Shown: positions 1 through 8,239 of the stretch, piece after piece
How the letters are laid out: every line of letters begins with the position of its first letter
Position numbering within the stretch: the first letter of the stretch is position 1
NCBI RefSeq assembly: GCF_009707515.1
Contig: NZ_WLYI01000040.1
Location: 1-43,313, forward strand
Length of the DNA: 43,313 bases
Source of the DNA: Pseudomonas karstica
Lineage (GTDB): Bacteria; Pseudomonadota; Gammaproteobacteria; Pseudomonadales; Pseudomonadaceae
Direction of reading: 5' to 3'
Made by a program: the position numbers and the translations under genes
Notes under the pieces: model-generated
What the model was told of the DNA's origin: nothing
Database searches by the model: none
Seen by the model: only the letters and a program-made list of their open reading frames with translations

Positions 1-147
1 GCGTGTACTTGGCAATCGTTGAGCACGTGGATGCAAGACGAATCTATGGACAAGTATTTCCAAATATTTGGTATGGTGCAGCGCTTTCCACAAGGACTCA
101 GTGTTCATCCGCAGGGAGCGGCGTCGACCTTCAATGAGATGCTGTAG
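1..147 (+). other. Possible 3' end of an upstream ORF (frame open from the left edge)
   Basis: The frame starting at base 1 is open for 48 codons and stops with TAG at 145-147, two bases before the mrdA ATG. The short translated tail matches nothing I recognise. It uses ATA and several A/T-ending codons, unlike the neighbouring genes, so it may be a chance frame or the end of a gene of different composition. The same stretch must also hold the mrdA translation signals, and a perfect 12-bp palindrome (ccaaatatttgg) lies at 60-71. Low confidence. Confidence 0.2.
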
Positions 148-149
148 AA

Positions 150-2042
150 ATGCCTGAACCGATACCCATCAAGGATCACGAAAAGGAAAACCGCATGGTC
201 AACAAGCGCCTGTTGGCCTGTGCGCTGTTTGTGGTCGGCATTACCTGCGCCCTGGTAGGTCGCATGTATTTCCTGCAGGTAGTGGAATTTGACTATCACT
301 CCACCATTTCCGAAAACAACCGGCTCCATGTCCTGCCCATCACGCCCTCCCGTGGTTTGATCTACGACCGCAATGGTGTGGTGTTGGCTGATAACCGGCC
401 CAGCTACAACCTGACTATCACCCGTGAACGCGCCCCCGACCTCAAGGGCGAACTGAACTCCATCATCAGCATCCTGCATTTGCCTGTCGAAGACCGGGAG
501 CTGTTCGACAAGGCCATGAAGCAGGCCCGGCATCCTTTCGTGCCCGTGACGTTGTTTTATGAGCTGACTGAAGAGCAGGTCGCTTTGTTGGCGGTCAACG
601 AGTTCCGGCTGCCTGGGGTGGACGTCGCCCCGCAGTTCGTCCGTCACTACCCGTTGGGGGCGCACTTTGCCCACTCCATTGGCTATGTCGGTCGCATCAA
701 CGAGAAAGAATCCAAGGCCCTGGACTCGGTGGAGTACCGTGGTACGCAATCGATCGGCAAGACCGGTATCGAGCGCTTCTACGAGTCGCAGTTGCATGGT
801 CACGTCGGTTACGAAGAAGTCGAGACCAACGCTCAGGGCCGTGTCTTGCGAGTGCTCAAGCACACAGACCCGATCCCCGGCAAAAATATCATCCTTAGCC
901 TGGACGTCAAACTCCAGGAAGCCGCCGAAAAAGCCTTGGGGAATCGGCGCGGCTCAGTGGTCGCCCTTGATCCGCAAACCGGCGAAGTCCTGGCCATGGT
1001 CAGCAAGCCAAGCTTCGACCCTAACCTGTTCGTTACCGGCATCAGCTTCAAGGAATACGCCGCGTTGCGCGACTCCCCTGACCGGCCGTTGTTCAACCGG
1101 GTCTTGCGCGGCCTCTACGCCCCCGGTTCTACTATAAAGCCGGAAGTGGCGATCGCCGGGCTCGACAGCGGTGTGGTCACTGCCCAGACCCGTGTGTTTG
1201 ACCCCGGTTATTACCAGCTTCCGGACTTCGAGCACAAATACCGCAACTGGAACCACAGTGGTGACGGCTGGGTGGACATGGACGCGGCGATAATGCGCTC
1301 CAATGACACCTACTTTTACGACTTGGCCCACAAGCTGGGCATTGATCGCCTGCACGACTACCTGGCTGAATTCGGCCTTGGCCAGAAAGTTTCTTTGGAC
1401 ATGTTCGAGGAATCCGCTGGCTTGATGCCATCACAAGCCTGGAAGCGTGCCACGCGAGGTAAGCCCTGGTTTCCGGGGGAAACTGTAATCCTGGGCATCG
1501 GCCAGGGGTACATGCAAGTCACGCCGCTGCAACTGGCCCAAGCTACGGGGCTGATTGCCAACAAAGGCGTGTGGATCCGGCCGCACTTGGCCAAGACCAT
1601 TGATGGCGTGCCCCCGGTGGACGACCATCCAATGCCCAATGTCGTCCTCAAGGACCCGCGAGAGTGGGAGCAGGTCAACCACGGCATGCAACTGGTGATG
1701 CACGATCCACGGGGTATTGCCCGGGCCGCTGCCGCCGGCGCGCAGTATCGCATTGCCGGCAAAAGCGGTACGGCGCAAGTGGTGGCGATCAAGCAGGGCG
1801 AGCGCTACAACCGCTTGAAGACCCTGGAGCGTAACCGGGACAACGCCTTGTTTGTCGGTTTCGCCCCGGCGGAGCGTCCAAGAATCGTCATTTCCGTGAT
1901 GATCGAAAACGGCGAGGCGGGCGGTCGTGTGGCCGGCCCGGTTGTGCGGCAGGTTATGGATGCTTGGTTGCTGGATCAGAACGGTCACTTGAAGCCGCAA
2001 TACGCGGCCCCGAGTAAGCCGCCGGGCTATCCCCACGTCTGA
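150..2042 (+). CDS. mrdA: Penicillin-binding protein 2 (peptidoglycan D,D-transpeptidase, MrdA family)
   Basis: This is a class B PBP that cross-links peptidoglycan in the periplasm during cell elongation. The 630-residue protein has a short cytoplasmic N-terminus, one membrane anchor at about residues 18-38, a PBP dimerisation region, and a transpeptidase domain. The catalytic STIK motif has its serine at residue 327, SND (the SxD form usual in PBP2) is near 384, and KSGTAQ starts at residue 538. Its length matches E. coli PBP2 (633). The chosen ATG gives the usual family start ending in KDHEKENR; the ribosome site before it is weak, and an in-frame ATG at 195 has a better AAGGA. Housekeeping mrdA normally sits with rlmH and rodA; neither follows here, so I infer an accessory paralogue. 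Confidence 0.93.
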   Translation: MPEPIPIKDHEKENRMVNKRLLACALFVVGITCALVGRMYFLQVVEFDYHSTISENNRLHVLPITPSRGLIYDRNGVVLADNRPSYNLTITRERAPDLKGELNSIISILHLPVEDRELFDKAMKQARHPFVPVTLFYELTEEQVALLAVNEFRLPGVDVAPQFVRHYPLGAHFAHSIGYVGRINEKESKALDSVEYRGTQSIGKTGIERFYESQLHGHVGYEEVETNAQGRVLRVLKHTDPIPGKNIILSLDVKLQEAAEKALGNRRGSVVALDPQTGEVLAMVSKPSFDPNLFVTGISFKEYAALRDSPDRPLFNRVLRGLYAPGSTIKPEVAIAGLDSGVVTAQTRVFDPGYYQLPDFEHKYRNWNHSGDGWVDMDAAIMRSNDTYFYDLAHKLGIDRLHDYLAEFGLGQKVSLDMFEESAGLMPSQAWKRATRGKPWFPGETVILGIGQGYMQVTPLQLAQATGLIANKGVWIRPHLAKTIDGVPPVDDHPMPNVVLKDPREWEQVNHGMQLVMHDPRGIARAAAAGAQYRIAGKSGTAQVVAIKQGERYNRLKTLERNRDNALFVGFAPAERPRIVISVMIENGEAGGRVAGPVVRQVMDAWLLDQNGHLKPQYAAPSKPPGYPHV

Positions 2043-2046
2043 AGTT

Positions 2047-2074
2047 GGAAGGCATGAGTCCGTTCATGCCTTCC
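2047..2074. terminator. Perfect hairpin between convergent genes
   Basis: An 11-bp perfect stem (ggaaggcatga / tcatgccttcc) with a 6-base loop lies four bases after the mrdA stop and includes the stop codon of the convergent GFA gene. There is no T-tract on either strand, so it is a probable but not canonical bidirectional terminator. Confidence 0.55.
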
Positions 2075-2474
2075 ATTGCTCACACTGCTCAAGCCCTTCG
2101 TGAGACAGCCACGGCACATCATGGGACGTCCATATATGGCACGTCGGTTGCGTTCCTGGGTCGTCATCCAGCGTCGCAACCCGCACGATCACATGGGGCT
2201 GATGCTCTCGTTCAGCCATCAGATGCGAACCGCATCGCGAGCAGAAGTGCCTGAGCTTGCCCGGCGAAGATTCGAAGGACGATAAAAACTCCACACCCTG
2301 AGACCAGCGAAAGTGCTCGCGCATCACGCCTGCCGTGGTGACGAAAGCGGCTGCGTGGACCTTGCGGCAACTGTGGCAATGGCAATGGCTGATGGGCATA
2401 TCCAGGCTATCCGCCTGGTAATGCACGGTTTTGCAAAAGCAGCTGCCATGGAGCAGTTTTACTGGGTTGTGCAT
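2064..2474 (-). CDS. GFA family (CENP-V/GFA domain) zinc-binding protein
   Basis: The 136-residue protein carries the cysteine pattern of the glutathione-dependent formaldehyde-activating (GFA) family: GSCFC near residues 10-14, CHCHSC near 31-36, and FCSRCG near 77-82. These cysteines bind zinc in family members. The name comes from an enzyme reported to help form S-hydroxymethylglutathione, but most short members have no proven substrate, so the function here is unassigned. It is transcribed away from the SRPBCC gene and converges on mrdA, sharing the hairpin at its 3' end. The ATG at 2474 has a modest AAGG upstream. Family membership is clear; the role is not. Confidence 0.85.
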   Translation of the reverse strand: MHNPVKLLHGSCFCKTVHYQADSLDMPISHCHCHSCRKVHAAAFVTTAGVMREHFRWSQGVEFLSSFESSPGKLRHFCSRCGSHLMAEREHQPHVIVRVATLDDDPGTQPTCHIWTSHDVPWLSHEGLEQCEQWKA

Positions 2475-2542
2475 AGCATATCGGCCTTATCGGAAGGAAC
2501 CTCGGTCTACCATCTACCTTGCGGTTTGATGGAGTGGCAGCG

Positions 2543-2570
2543 CAATGCGTAATTTATAGGTTGCGCATTG
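2543..2570. promoter_or_regulatory. Inverted repeat upstream of the SRPBCC gene
   Basis: CAATGCG at 2543-2549 and CGCATTG at 2564-2570 form a perfect 7-bp inverted repeat around a 14-base AT-rich spacer. It lies 37 bp before the SRPBCC start, in the region divergent to the GFA gene. It could be an operator; no regulator can be named. Confidence 0.3.
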
Positions 2571-2606
2571 ATCGATGTCGCCTACTGTCAATAGAGGAGG
2601 TGACTT

Positions 2607-3059
2607 ATGGATGTACCTGATCGCATTGAACGAAAAGTCCTGCTCAAGGCTCGCCGTGAGCAAGTCTGGCAAGCGCTGACCGACGCCGAGCAGTTTGGCA
2701 ATTGGTTCGGGATCGCCCTTTCGGGCAAACAGTTTGTCGCAGGCCAGTCGATTGAGGCCCGTATTACATTCCCAGGTTATGAGCATGTCGTGTGGAAAGC
2801 CAGAGTCGAACGTCTTGAGCCGCAAACACGGTTCTCTTTCAGTTGGCACCCTTACGCGGTAGAGGAAGGGGTCGACTACGGCTCGGAAACTCCGACACTG
2901 GTGGAGTTCACCCTGGAGGACCATCCCGAAGGTATCTGGCTTCGGGTGGTCGAGTCAGGGTTTACCGCGATCCCCAAGGCTCGCCGTGAGAAAGCCTTCA
3001 AGATGAACTCCCGAGGTTGGGATGAGCAGATGAATAATATCGAAGCTTATCTTGCCTGA
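2607..3059 (+). CDS. SRPBCC family protein (AHSA1/START-like)
   Basis: The 150-residue protein has the AHSA1-like SRPBCC pattern: an opening strand (IERKVLLKARREQVWQAL), a WFG/W-containing helix region, central strands ending in FSFSWHPY, and a C-terminal helix starting near GWDEQMNN. The fold forms a deep hydrophobic pocket; no substrate is known for most bacterial members. The ATG at 2607 follows a strong AGGAGG, which fixes the start. The gene is divergent from the GFA gene. Homologues are often cytoplasmic stress or ligand-binding proteins, but nothing in this sequence sets the role. Confidence 0.87.
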   Translation: MDVPDRIERKVLLKARREQVWQALTDAEQFGNWFGIALSGKQFVAGQSIEARITFPGYEHVVWKARVERLEPQTRFSFSWHPYAVEEGVDYGSETPTLVEFTLEDHPEGIWLRVVESGFTAIPKARREKAFKMNSRGWDEQMNNIEAYLA

Positions 3060-3208
3060 CTCCCATAGCGTCGTGAGCCGTGGTGAACTCCAGGGTATAG
3101 ATCAACTGTTCCTTGGCCTGGCAGTCGATACACGACCGACGAAAACGAACCCCTGGCGCCAAACTTGATCACAACAGTATCGACAGCTGTCTGACAAGGA
3201 GAACGTCC

Positions 3209-4252
3209 ATGCCCCGTAAAGGCCCGTGCCCGGGATTTATCCCACCGTATATTCTCCACCGCTTGATCGACCATGGCTCCGAGTGGCAGCGTTCTCGGGC
3301 GCTCAATACGCTGACTCATATACGCCAGCTACTCCCCAATCCCGGCGTTGCACCGGTGATCGGTGCCAGGGCGGAGCAAGTCACGCCCGGTGCCCTGAAA
3401 CGCCATATCTACGATGCTCAGCACCTGACTGTATTGCCCGGCGCCCTGGCGCGGGACGAGGGTCAGAGGGCCAGTGGCGATGCGGCGGTGGACGAGGCCT
3501 ATGATGCGCTGGGGGCTACCCACGATTTTTTCTGGCAGGTCTATGGACGCGACTCCATCGACAACCGAGGCCTGGCACTGACTGGCACCGTGCATTATGG
3601 CGAAGGCTACGACAATGCTTTCTGGAATGGTGCGCAGATGGTCTTCGGTGACGGTGATGGCGAGGTGTTCCAGCGCTTCACCCGATCCCTGGATGTCGTG
3701 GCCCACGAACTGACCCACGGTATCATCGAGAGCGAGGCGAGCCTGGTCTACCGTAACCAGTCCGGGGCACTCAATGAGTCAATCTCCGACGTGTTCGGTG
3801 TCCTTACCAGGCAATACGTCCTCAAGCACACCGCGGACCAAGCCGATTGGCTGATCGGTGCCGATTTGCTCACAGACAAAGTCAAGGGCAAGGGCCTACG
3901 CTCCATGTCTCACCCTGGCACCGCCTATGATGACCCGGTACTGGGCAAGGATCCGCAACCGGCCCATATGCGTGACTTCATTGTTACCCAGGATGACAAC
4001 GGCGGGGTACACCTGAATTCCGGTATTCCCAACCGGGCGTTTTACCTGGTGGCGACGCAATTGGGAGGGGCGGCCTGGGAACAGGCGGGACAGATCTGGT
4101 ACGACACCCTGTGCGATAAGCGCCTGGACAACGATGCGGACTTCCAGGCATTTGCCACACTGACCCTTGAACATGCCCGCGAACGTTTTGGCGCGGTCCA
4201 GGGTACGGCGGTACAGAAAGCCTGGGCGGGCGTGGGTGTGAATCTGGCGTGA
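3209..4252 (+). CDS. Protealysin-like M4 (thermolysin family) metalloprotease
   Basis: A zinc endopeptidase precursor of 347 residues. HELTH is at residues 166-170 and the third zinc ligand is E190 in NESISD, giving the exact HExxH-19x-E spacing of the M4 family. The second catalytic histidine is in VHLNSGIPN. There is no signal peptide. Instead the N-terminus has the short protealysin-type propeptide with its PPY(I)L signature (GFIPPYILHRL). This sub-group is cytoplasmic or leaves the cell by a non-classical route, unlike thermolysin. I placed the start at 3209 because an AAGGAG lies just upstream; the frame is open further upstream without a comparable site. The emfourin gene follows after 10 bp, so the protease and its inhibitor form an operon. 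Confidence 0.93.
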   Translation: MPRKGPCPGFIPPYILHRLIDHGSEWQRSRALNTLTHIRQLLPNPGVAPVIGARAEQVTPGALKRHIYDAQHLTVLPGALARDEGQRASGDAAVDEAYDALGATHDFFWQVYGRDSIDNRGLALTGTVHYGEGYDNAFWNGAQMVFGDGDGEVFQRFTRSLDVVAHELTHGIIESEASLVYRNQSGALNESISDVFGVLTRQYVLKHTADQADWLIGADLLTDKVKGKGLRSMSHPGTAYDDPVLGKDPQPAHMRDFIVTQDDNGGVHLNSGIPNRAFYLVATQLGGAAWEQAGQIWYDTLCDKRLDNDADFQAFATLTLEHARERFGAVQGTAVQKAWAGVGVNLA

Positions 4253-4262
4253 GGAGAATGCA

Positions 4263-4580
4263 ATGAAAGAGTTACCACCCTTGGGCAACGATGCCACTGT
4301 TCGACTTTCTCGCCAGGGTGGCGTGACGGCCATGTTGAGTCGACCTCGTGAAATCGAGTTTGCCCAATGTAGCCTGGATGAGCGTGAGCAGATCTGCAGC
4401 CTGCTCAAGGGCTGCCTGCCATTGACCTCGTCTGAGTCGGGGCGAGGCGATCAGCGCTTCTATCAAATCGAAGTGCGCTTTCGTCAGGATGAGCGCGATG
4501 ACCAGTTGATGCTCCAGGTACCTGAAGAGCAGGCACCTGGAGAGTTGGTGCTGTTATGGGATAAGGGGCAGGTATCCTGA
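4263..4580 (+). CDS. Emfourin-like proteinaceous inhibitor of protealysin-type proteases
   Basis: A 105-residue acidic protein with a beta-rich first part (VRLSRQGGVTAMLSRPREIEF), a short helix (LDEREQICSLLKG) and a C-terminal strand region ending in LVLLWDKG. This matches the emfourin (M4in) family, slow tight-binding inhibitors encoded next to protealysin-like proteases in many bacteria. The ribosome site AGGAG overlaps the stop of the protease gene, so the two are probably translated together. No signal peptide is visible, fitting a cytoplasmic guard against the protease. Assignment rests on size, sequence pattern and neighbourhood. Confidence 0.8.
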   Translation: MKELPPLGNDATVRLSRQGGVTAMLSRPREIEFAQCSLDEREQICSLLKGCLPLTSSESGRGDQRFYQIEVRFRQDERDDQLMLQVPEEQAPGELVLLWDKGQVS

Positions 4581-4702
4581 TCTTCCTTCGCTTTTGTCGG
4601 ATTGCTATCGGTGTGAATGCAGGAAATTTCCGTTAACGTGCCGCGTTTTGCGGGATGCCGAGTAGAATCACGCCCTGAAAATGATTCTTGAGGTGCGGTA
4701 CG

Positions 4703-7060
4703 GTGGATTTACAGCAGGGTTTTGTCCTGACCCGGCATTGGCGCGATACCCCGTCAGGGACGCAGGTCAGTTTCTGGCTGGCCACCGATCAAGGTCCGAG
4801 GTATATCTGCCTACCTGTGCAGCCTTCGGTGATGTTTATCCCTCTCGCCCACCGCACACCCACCGAGTTGCTGCTCAAGGGCGAGCGCGATGTCGAACTG
4901 CGGCCTCTTGAGCTGTGCGACTTTCACCACCGCCCGGTCATGGGGCTCTACACTCGTCAGCATCGTCAATTGATGGATCTGGAAAAGCGCCTGCGCAAAG
5001 CTGGTGTGGATGTCTATGAAGGCGACGTGCGCCCCCCTGAACGCTACATGATGGAGCGCTTTATCACCGCTCCGGTCTGGTTCGACGGCACGACAAGCGA
5101 CAGTGGAATACTGGTGGATGCGCAGATGAAGCCCGCACCCGATTACCGTCCGCCGCTGAAGCTGGTGTCTCTGGACATCGAGACCACCGCCCAGGGCGAG
5201 CTGTATTCCATCGCCCTGGAAGGCTGTGGCGAGCGCCAGGTCTATATGCTCGGCCCGCCCAACAAGGGCGACGCGGTGGACTTCAAACTTGACTACTGCG
5301 ACACCCGTGCGCAACTGCTCGAATGTCTGAATCTGTGGCTTGCCACCCATGATCCCGATGCAATCATCGGCTGGAACCTGGTGCAATTCGACCTGCGGGT
5401 CCTCCATGAACATGCCCAGCGCCTGAACGTGCCGCTGCTGCTGGGCCGTGGCGGCGATGCCATGGCCTGGCGCGAACACGGCAGCCGCAACCACTATTTC
5501 GCCGCGGCGGCGGGGCGGTTGATCATCGACGGTATCGAAGCGCTACGCTCGGCTACCTGGAGCTTTGAGTCCTTCAGCCTGGAAAACGTCGCCCAGACCT
5601 TGCTCGGCGAAGGTAAGTCTATCTCCACACCTTACCAGCGCATGGATGAAATCAACCGCATGTTCGCCGAGGACAAGCCCGCCCTGGCGCGCTACAACCT
5701 CAAGGACTGCGAATTGGTGACGCGAATTTTCCAGAAGACCGACCTGCTCAAGTTCCTCCTGGAGCGGGCCAGCGTTACCGGGTTGCCGGCAGACCGCAAT
5801 GGCGGCTCGGTGGCCGCTTTCACTCACCTGTATATGCCGCTGATGCATCGCCAGGGGTTTGTCGCACCGAATCTGGGAGACAAGCCACCTCAAGCCAGCC
5901 CCGGCGGATTTGTCATGGACTCGCGCCCCGGTCTCTACGAATCGGTGCTGGTGCTGGACTACAAAAGTCTTTATCCATCGATCATCCGCAGCTTCCTGAT
6001 CGACCCTGTAGGCCTGATTGAAGGGTTGCGTCATCCCGGCGACAGCGAGTCGGTGGAAGGCTTTCGTGGTGCGCGTTTTTCCCGTACCCGGCATTGTTTG
6101 CCGGCGATTGTTGCTCGGGTGTCAGAAGGGCGTGAAGTGGCCAAGCGCGAACACAATGCACCATTGTCCCAAGCCTTGAAAATCATCATGAACGCGTTCT
6201 ACGGTGTCCTCGGCTCCAGCGGTTGCCGATTTTTCGATACACGGCTGGCATCGTCCATTACCCTGCGCGGCCACCAGATCATGCGCCAGACCCGCGAACT
6301 GGTCGAAGCCCAAGGTTACGAAGTGATCTACGGCGACACCGACTCCACTTTCGTCTGGCTTGGCAACGCCCATTCCCAGGCGGATGCCGCGCGTATCGGC
6401 CAGGACCTGGTGCAGCACGTCAATCAATGGTGGCGCGAACGTCTGCTCAATGAGTTCGGCCTGCAGAGCGCCCTGGAATTGCAATACGAAACTCACTTCA
6501 GCCGCTTCCTGATGCCCACCATTCGTGGCGCGGAAGAAGGCAGCAAGAAGCGCTATGCCGGCCTGGTCATCCGTGCCGATGGCAGTGAAGAAATGATCTA
6601 CAAGGGCCTGGAAACCGTGCGCAGCGACTGGTCGCCCCTGGCCCGACAGTTCCAGCAGGAACTCTACCAACGGATCTTTCACCGCCAGCCTCACCAGGAT
6701 TACGTGCGCGATTATGTATGCCGTACCTTGAGCGGTGAGTTCGATGAGCTGCTGATCTACCGCAAGCGCCTGCGCCGGCAATTGGGCGACTACGAACGCA
6801 ACGTTCCGCCCCACGTGCGCGCTGCCCGGTTGGCGGATGAATACAACGACCGCCAAGGGCGCCCGCGCCAGTATCAGAATGGCGGTTGGATCAGCTATGT
6901 GATCACCGTCAACGGCCCGCAACCTTTGGAAGTGCGCCAGGCACCGATTGATTACGACCACTACGTTACGCGGCAACTGCAACCGGTGGCCGATGCGATT
7001 CTGCCGTTTGTAAACGATGACTTTGCCACCTTGGTCGGTGGCCAGATGGGACTCTTCTGA
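4703..7060 (+). CDS. polB: DNA polymerase II (family B, with 3'-5' exonuclease)
   Basis: A 785-residue family B polymerase, close to the 783 of E. coli Pol II, which acts in replication restart and lesion bypass. Exonuclease motif I is LDIETT (D158, E160). Polymerase motif A is DYKSLYPSII (D419), motif B contains NAFYGVLGSSG, and motif C is YGDTDST (D545, D547), so both catalytic centres look intact. I chose the GTG at 4703 because it gives the usual beginning VDLQQGFVLTRHW and has GAGGTG seven bases upstream; a TTG at 4688 is in frame but lacks a site. E. coli polB is SOS-controlled, but I see no LexA box in the 120 bp upstream. It stands alone, convergent to the AbrB-like gene. Confidence 0.95.
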   Translation: MDLQQGFVLTRHWRDTPSGTQVSFWLATDQGPRYICLPVQPSVMFIPLAHRTPTELLLKGERDVELRPLELCDFHHRPVMGLYTRQHRQLMDLEKRLRKAGVDVYEGDVRPPERYMMERFITAPVWFDGTTSDSGILVDAQMKPAPDYRPPLKLVSLDIETTAQGELYSIALEGCGERQVYMLGPPNKGDAVDFKLDYCDTRAQLLECLNLWLATHDPDAIIGWNLVQFDLRVLHEHAQRLNVPLLLGRGGDAMAWREHGSRNHYFAAAAGRLIIDGIEALRSATWSFESFSLENVAQTLLGEGKSISTPYQRMDEINRMFAEDKPALARYNLKDCELVTRIFQKTDLLKFLLERASVTGLPADRNGGSVAAFTHLYMPLMHRQGFVAPNLGDKPPQASPGGFVMDSRPGLYESVLVLDYKSLYPSIIRSFLIDPVGLIEGLRHPGDSESVEGFRGARFSRTRHCLPAIVARVSEGREVAKREHNAPLSQALKIIMNAFYGVLGSSGCRFFDTRLASSITLRGHQIMRQTRELVEAQGYEVIYGDTDSTFVWLGNAHSQADAARIGQDLVQHVNQWWRERLLNEFGLQSALELQYETHFSRFLMPTIRGAEEGSKKRYAGLVIRADGSEEMIYKGLETVRSDWSPLARQFQQELYQRIFHRQPHQDYVRDYVCRTLSGEFDELLIYRKRLRRQLGDYERNVPPHVRAARLADEYNDRQGRPRQYQNGGWISYVITVNGPQPLEVRQAPIDYDHYVTRQLQPVADAILPFVNDDFATLVGGQMGLF

Positions 7061-7068
7061 AAGACTTG

Positions 7069-7135
7069 CATTGAGGTTGCGAGAGCCTGCAATCTTGGCT
7101 TCCGACCACCACCACAGGGTGCAGTATCCTCAATG
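7069..7135. other. Long-range inverted repeat after polB
   Basis: CATTGAGG (7069-7076) pairs with CCTCAATG (7128-7135), and inside it CTGCA (7087-7091) pairs with TGCAG (7120-7124). Together they could form an interrupted stem-loop filling the gap between the convergent polB and AbrB-like genes. It has no T-tract and may act as a loose terminator or be a remnant of a small repeat element. Confidence 0.35.
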
Positions 7136-7138
7136 GGT

Positions 7139-7369
7139 TCAGCGTGAGGTCAGATCGGCCTCATGGCTCAGTTCTTCTACCAGCTCATCCATCCGGTCGG
7201 CAATTTTTGGCGTGGTCGACAGCACAAAACCCTTCTGGGTGCCTATGTAGGTCTCGACGATATACAGCGTATCGCCTACGTCCAGCCCCAGTTCCTGCAA
7301 GGCTTCATCCGGCAGGCGGATGGCACCGTCGCCGTCCCAGTCTTCGATGGTGACTTGTTTGCTGTGCAT
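7139..7369 (-). CDS. AbrB/MazE/SpoVT-type DNA-binding protein (antitoxin-like)
   Basis: A 76-residue protein beginning MHSKQVTIEDWDGDGAIRLP, the swapped-hairpin (SpoVT-AbrB) pattern in which a strand, a turn and the sequence AIRLPDEALQELGLDVGD form the DNA-binding half of a dimer. Such proteins are usually antitoxins (MazE type) that repress their own operon. A longer frame reaches 7411, but the ATG at 7369 starts exactly where the domain begins. No MazF- or PIN-like toxin gene is adjacent: polB converges on one side and a GST gene diverges on the other. It is therefore an orphan antitoxin or a stand-alone regulator. Confidence 0.8.
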   Translation of the reverse strand: MHSKQVTIEDWDGDGAIRLPDEALQELGLDVGDTLYIVETYIGTQKGFVLSTTPKIADRMDELVEELSHEADLTSR

Positions 7370-7440
7370 GATGGATTTTCCGTTAAGCGATTGAGCGTCC
7401 CAGCCTAACACTTCGACTATCTGCCAGGAGGTTCAATACC

Positions 7441-8070
7441 ATGTATACCCTCTACGGAACCCAAGGCGCCGGTTCGTGCATGATCGAGATCGCTCTACAG
7501 CGTTGCGAAGTGCCATGGCATCAGGTCGATGCCTGTTCCTGGGAAGACACCGTGGGCAGCAAGGCACTGGCCAGGATCAATCCGCTTAAACAGATCCCCA
7601 CCCTGCAACTGCCCGATGGCAGCGTGCTGACGGAAAGCGCGGCGATATTGATTCACCTCGGCCTGGCGTTCCCCGCTTCAAACCTGCTGCCTGCCAACGC
7701 TGCGCAGGTTATTCGTGGCCTGGTGTATATCGCTGCCAACTGTTACTCGGCAATCGGTATCATCGACTATCCACAACGTTGGCTGGACAGCGCAGACGAA
7801 AGGTTGCAAGCGCAACTGGTGGCAGGTACTCGCCGGCATCTGCACTTGGCCTGGGAGATGTTTGCCGATCAATTTGCCGGGCAATTGTTTAACGCATCCG
7901 ATGTCCCGAATGCCTTGGGGATCATGGCCGCCGCCGTTTCTCGCTGGTCAGGTGGCCGAGGAGCGCTGCAGCAGTCGCGACCCGAGTTTGTCCTGAGTCT
8001 GGTACAGGTGGATATCGATCCGAACGTGGCGCCGGTGTTTGCCCGGCATTGGCCACAGTGGACTGGGTGA
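7441..8070 (+). CDS. Glutathione S-transferase family protein
   Basis: A 209-residue GST-like protein. The N-terminal thioredoxin-fold half (about 1-80) contains the usual cis-proline segment (QIPTLQLPDGSVLTESAAILIHL), including the glutathione-contacting ES pair. The rest is a helical GST C-terminal domain. In the first turn GAGSC offers Ser12/Cys13 as candidate glutathione-activating residues. It may conjugate or reduce small electrophiles, or be non-catalytic; the substrate cannot be read. AGGAGG about ten bases upstream fixes the ATG. The gene is divergent from the AbrB-like gene. Confidence 0.85.
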   Translation: MYTLYGTQGAGSCMIEIALQRCEVPWHQVDACSWEDTVGSKALARINPLKQIPTLQLPDGSVLTESAAILIHLGLAFPASNLLPANAAQVIRGLVYIAANCYSAIGIIDYPQRWLDSADERLQAQLVAGTRRHLHLAWEMFADQFAGQLFNASDVPNALGIMAAAVSRWSGGRGALQQSRPEFVLSLVQVDIDPNVAPVFARHWPQWTG

Positions 8071-8239
8071 TAATTGGACTATGCAATCAGAAGAAACAAT
8101 GAGCCCTGAGGGCTCCAACCCCTTGCACCACGGGCATCCTGACCTACTCTTTCTGAAAGTCTTGTAGGAATCATCCTTGAATTTGACTGTCGCAGACATG
8201 AAACTCAAGAACCCTGTACGGAATTCAAAGGAGGTGTGC

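Noticed and set aside
4581..4702. LexA/SOS box upstream of polB
   Set aside because: No CTGT-N8-ACAG match was found by eye in this gap.
6122..6982. 286-codon minus-strand frame inside polB
   Set aside because: Antisense to the polymerase motifs A-C; no independent support.
8101..8115. Hairpin GAGCCC-TGA-GGGCTC after the GST gene as a terminator
   Set aside because: Only six base pairs with a tight loop and no T-tract; could be chance.
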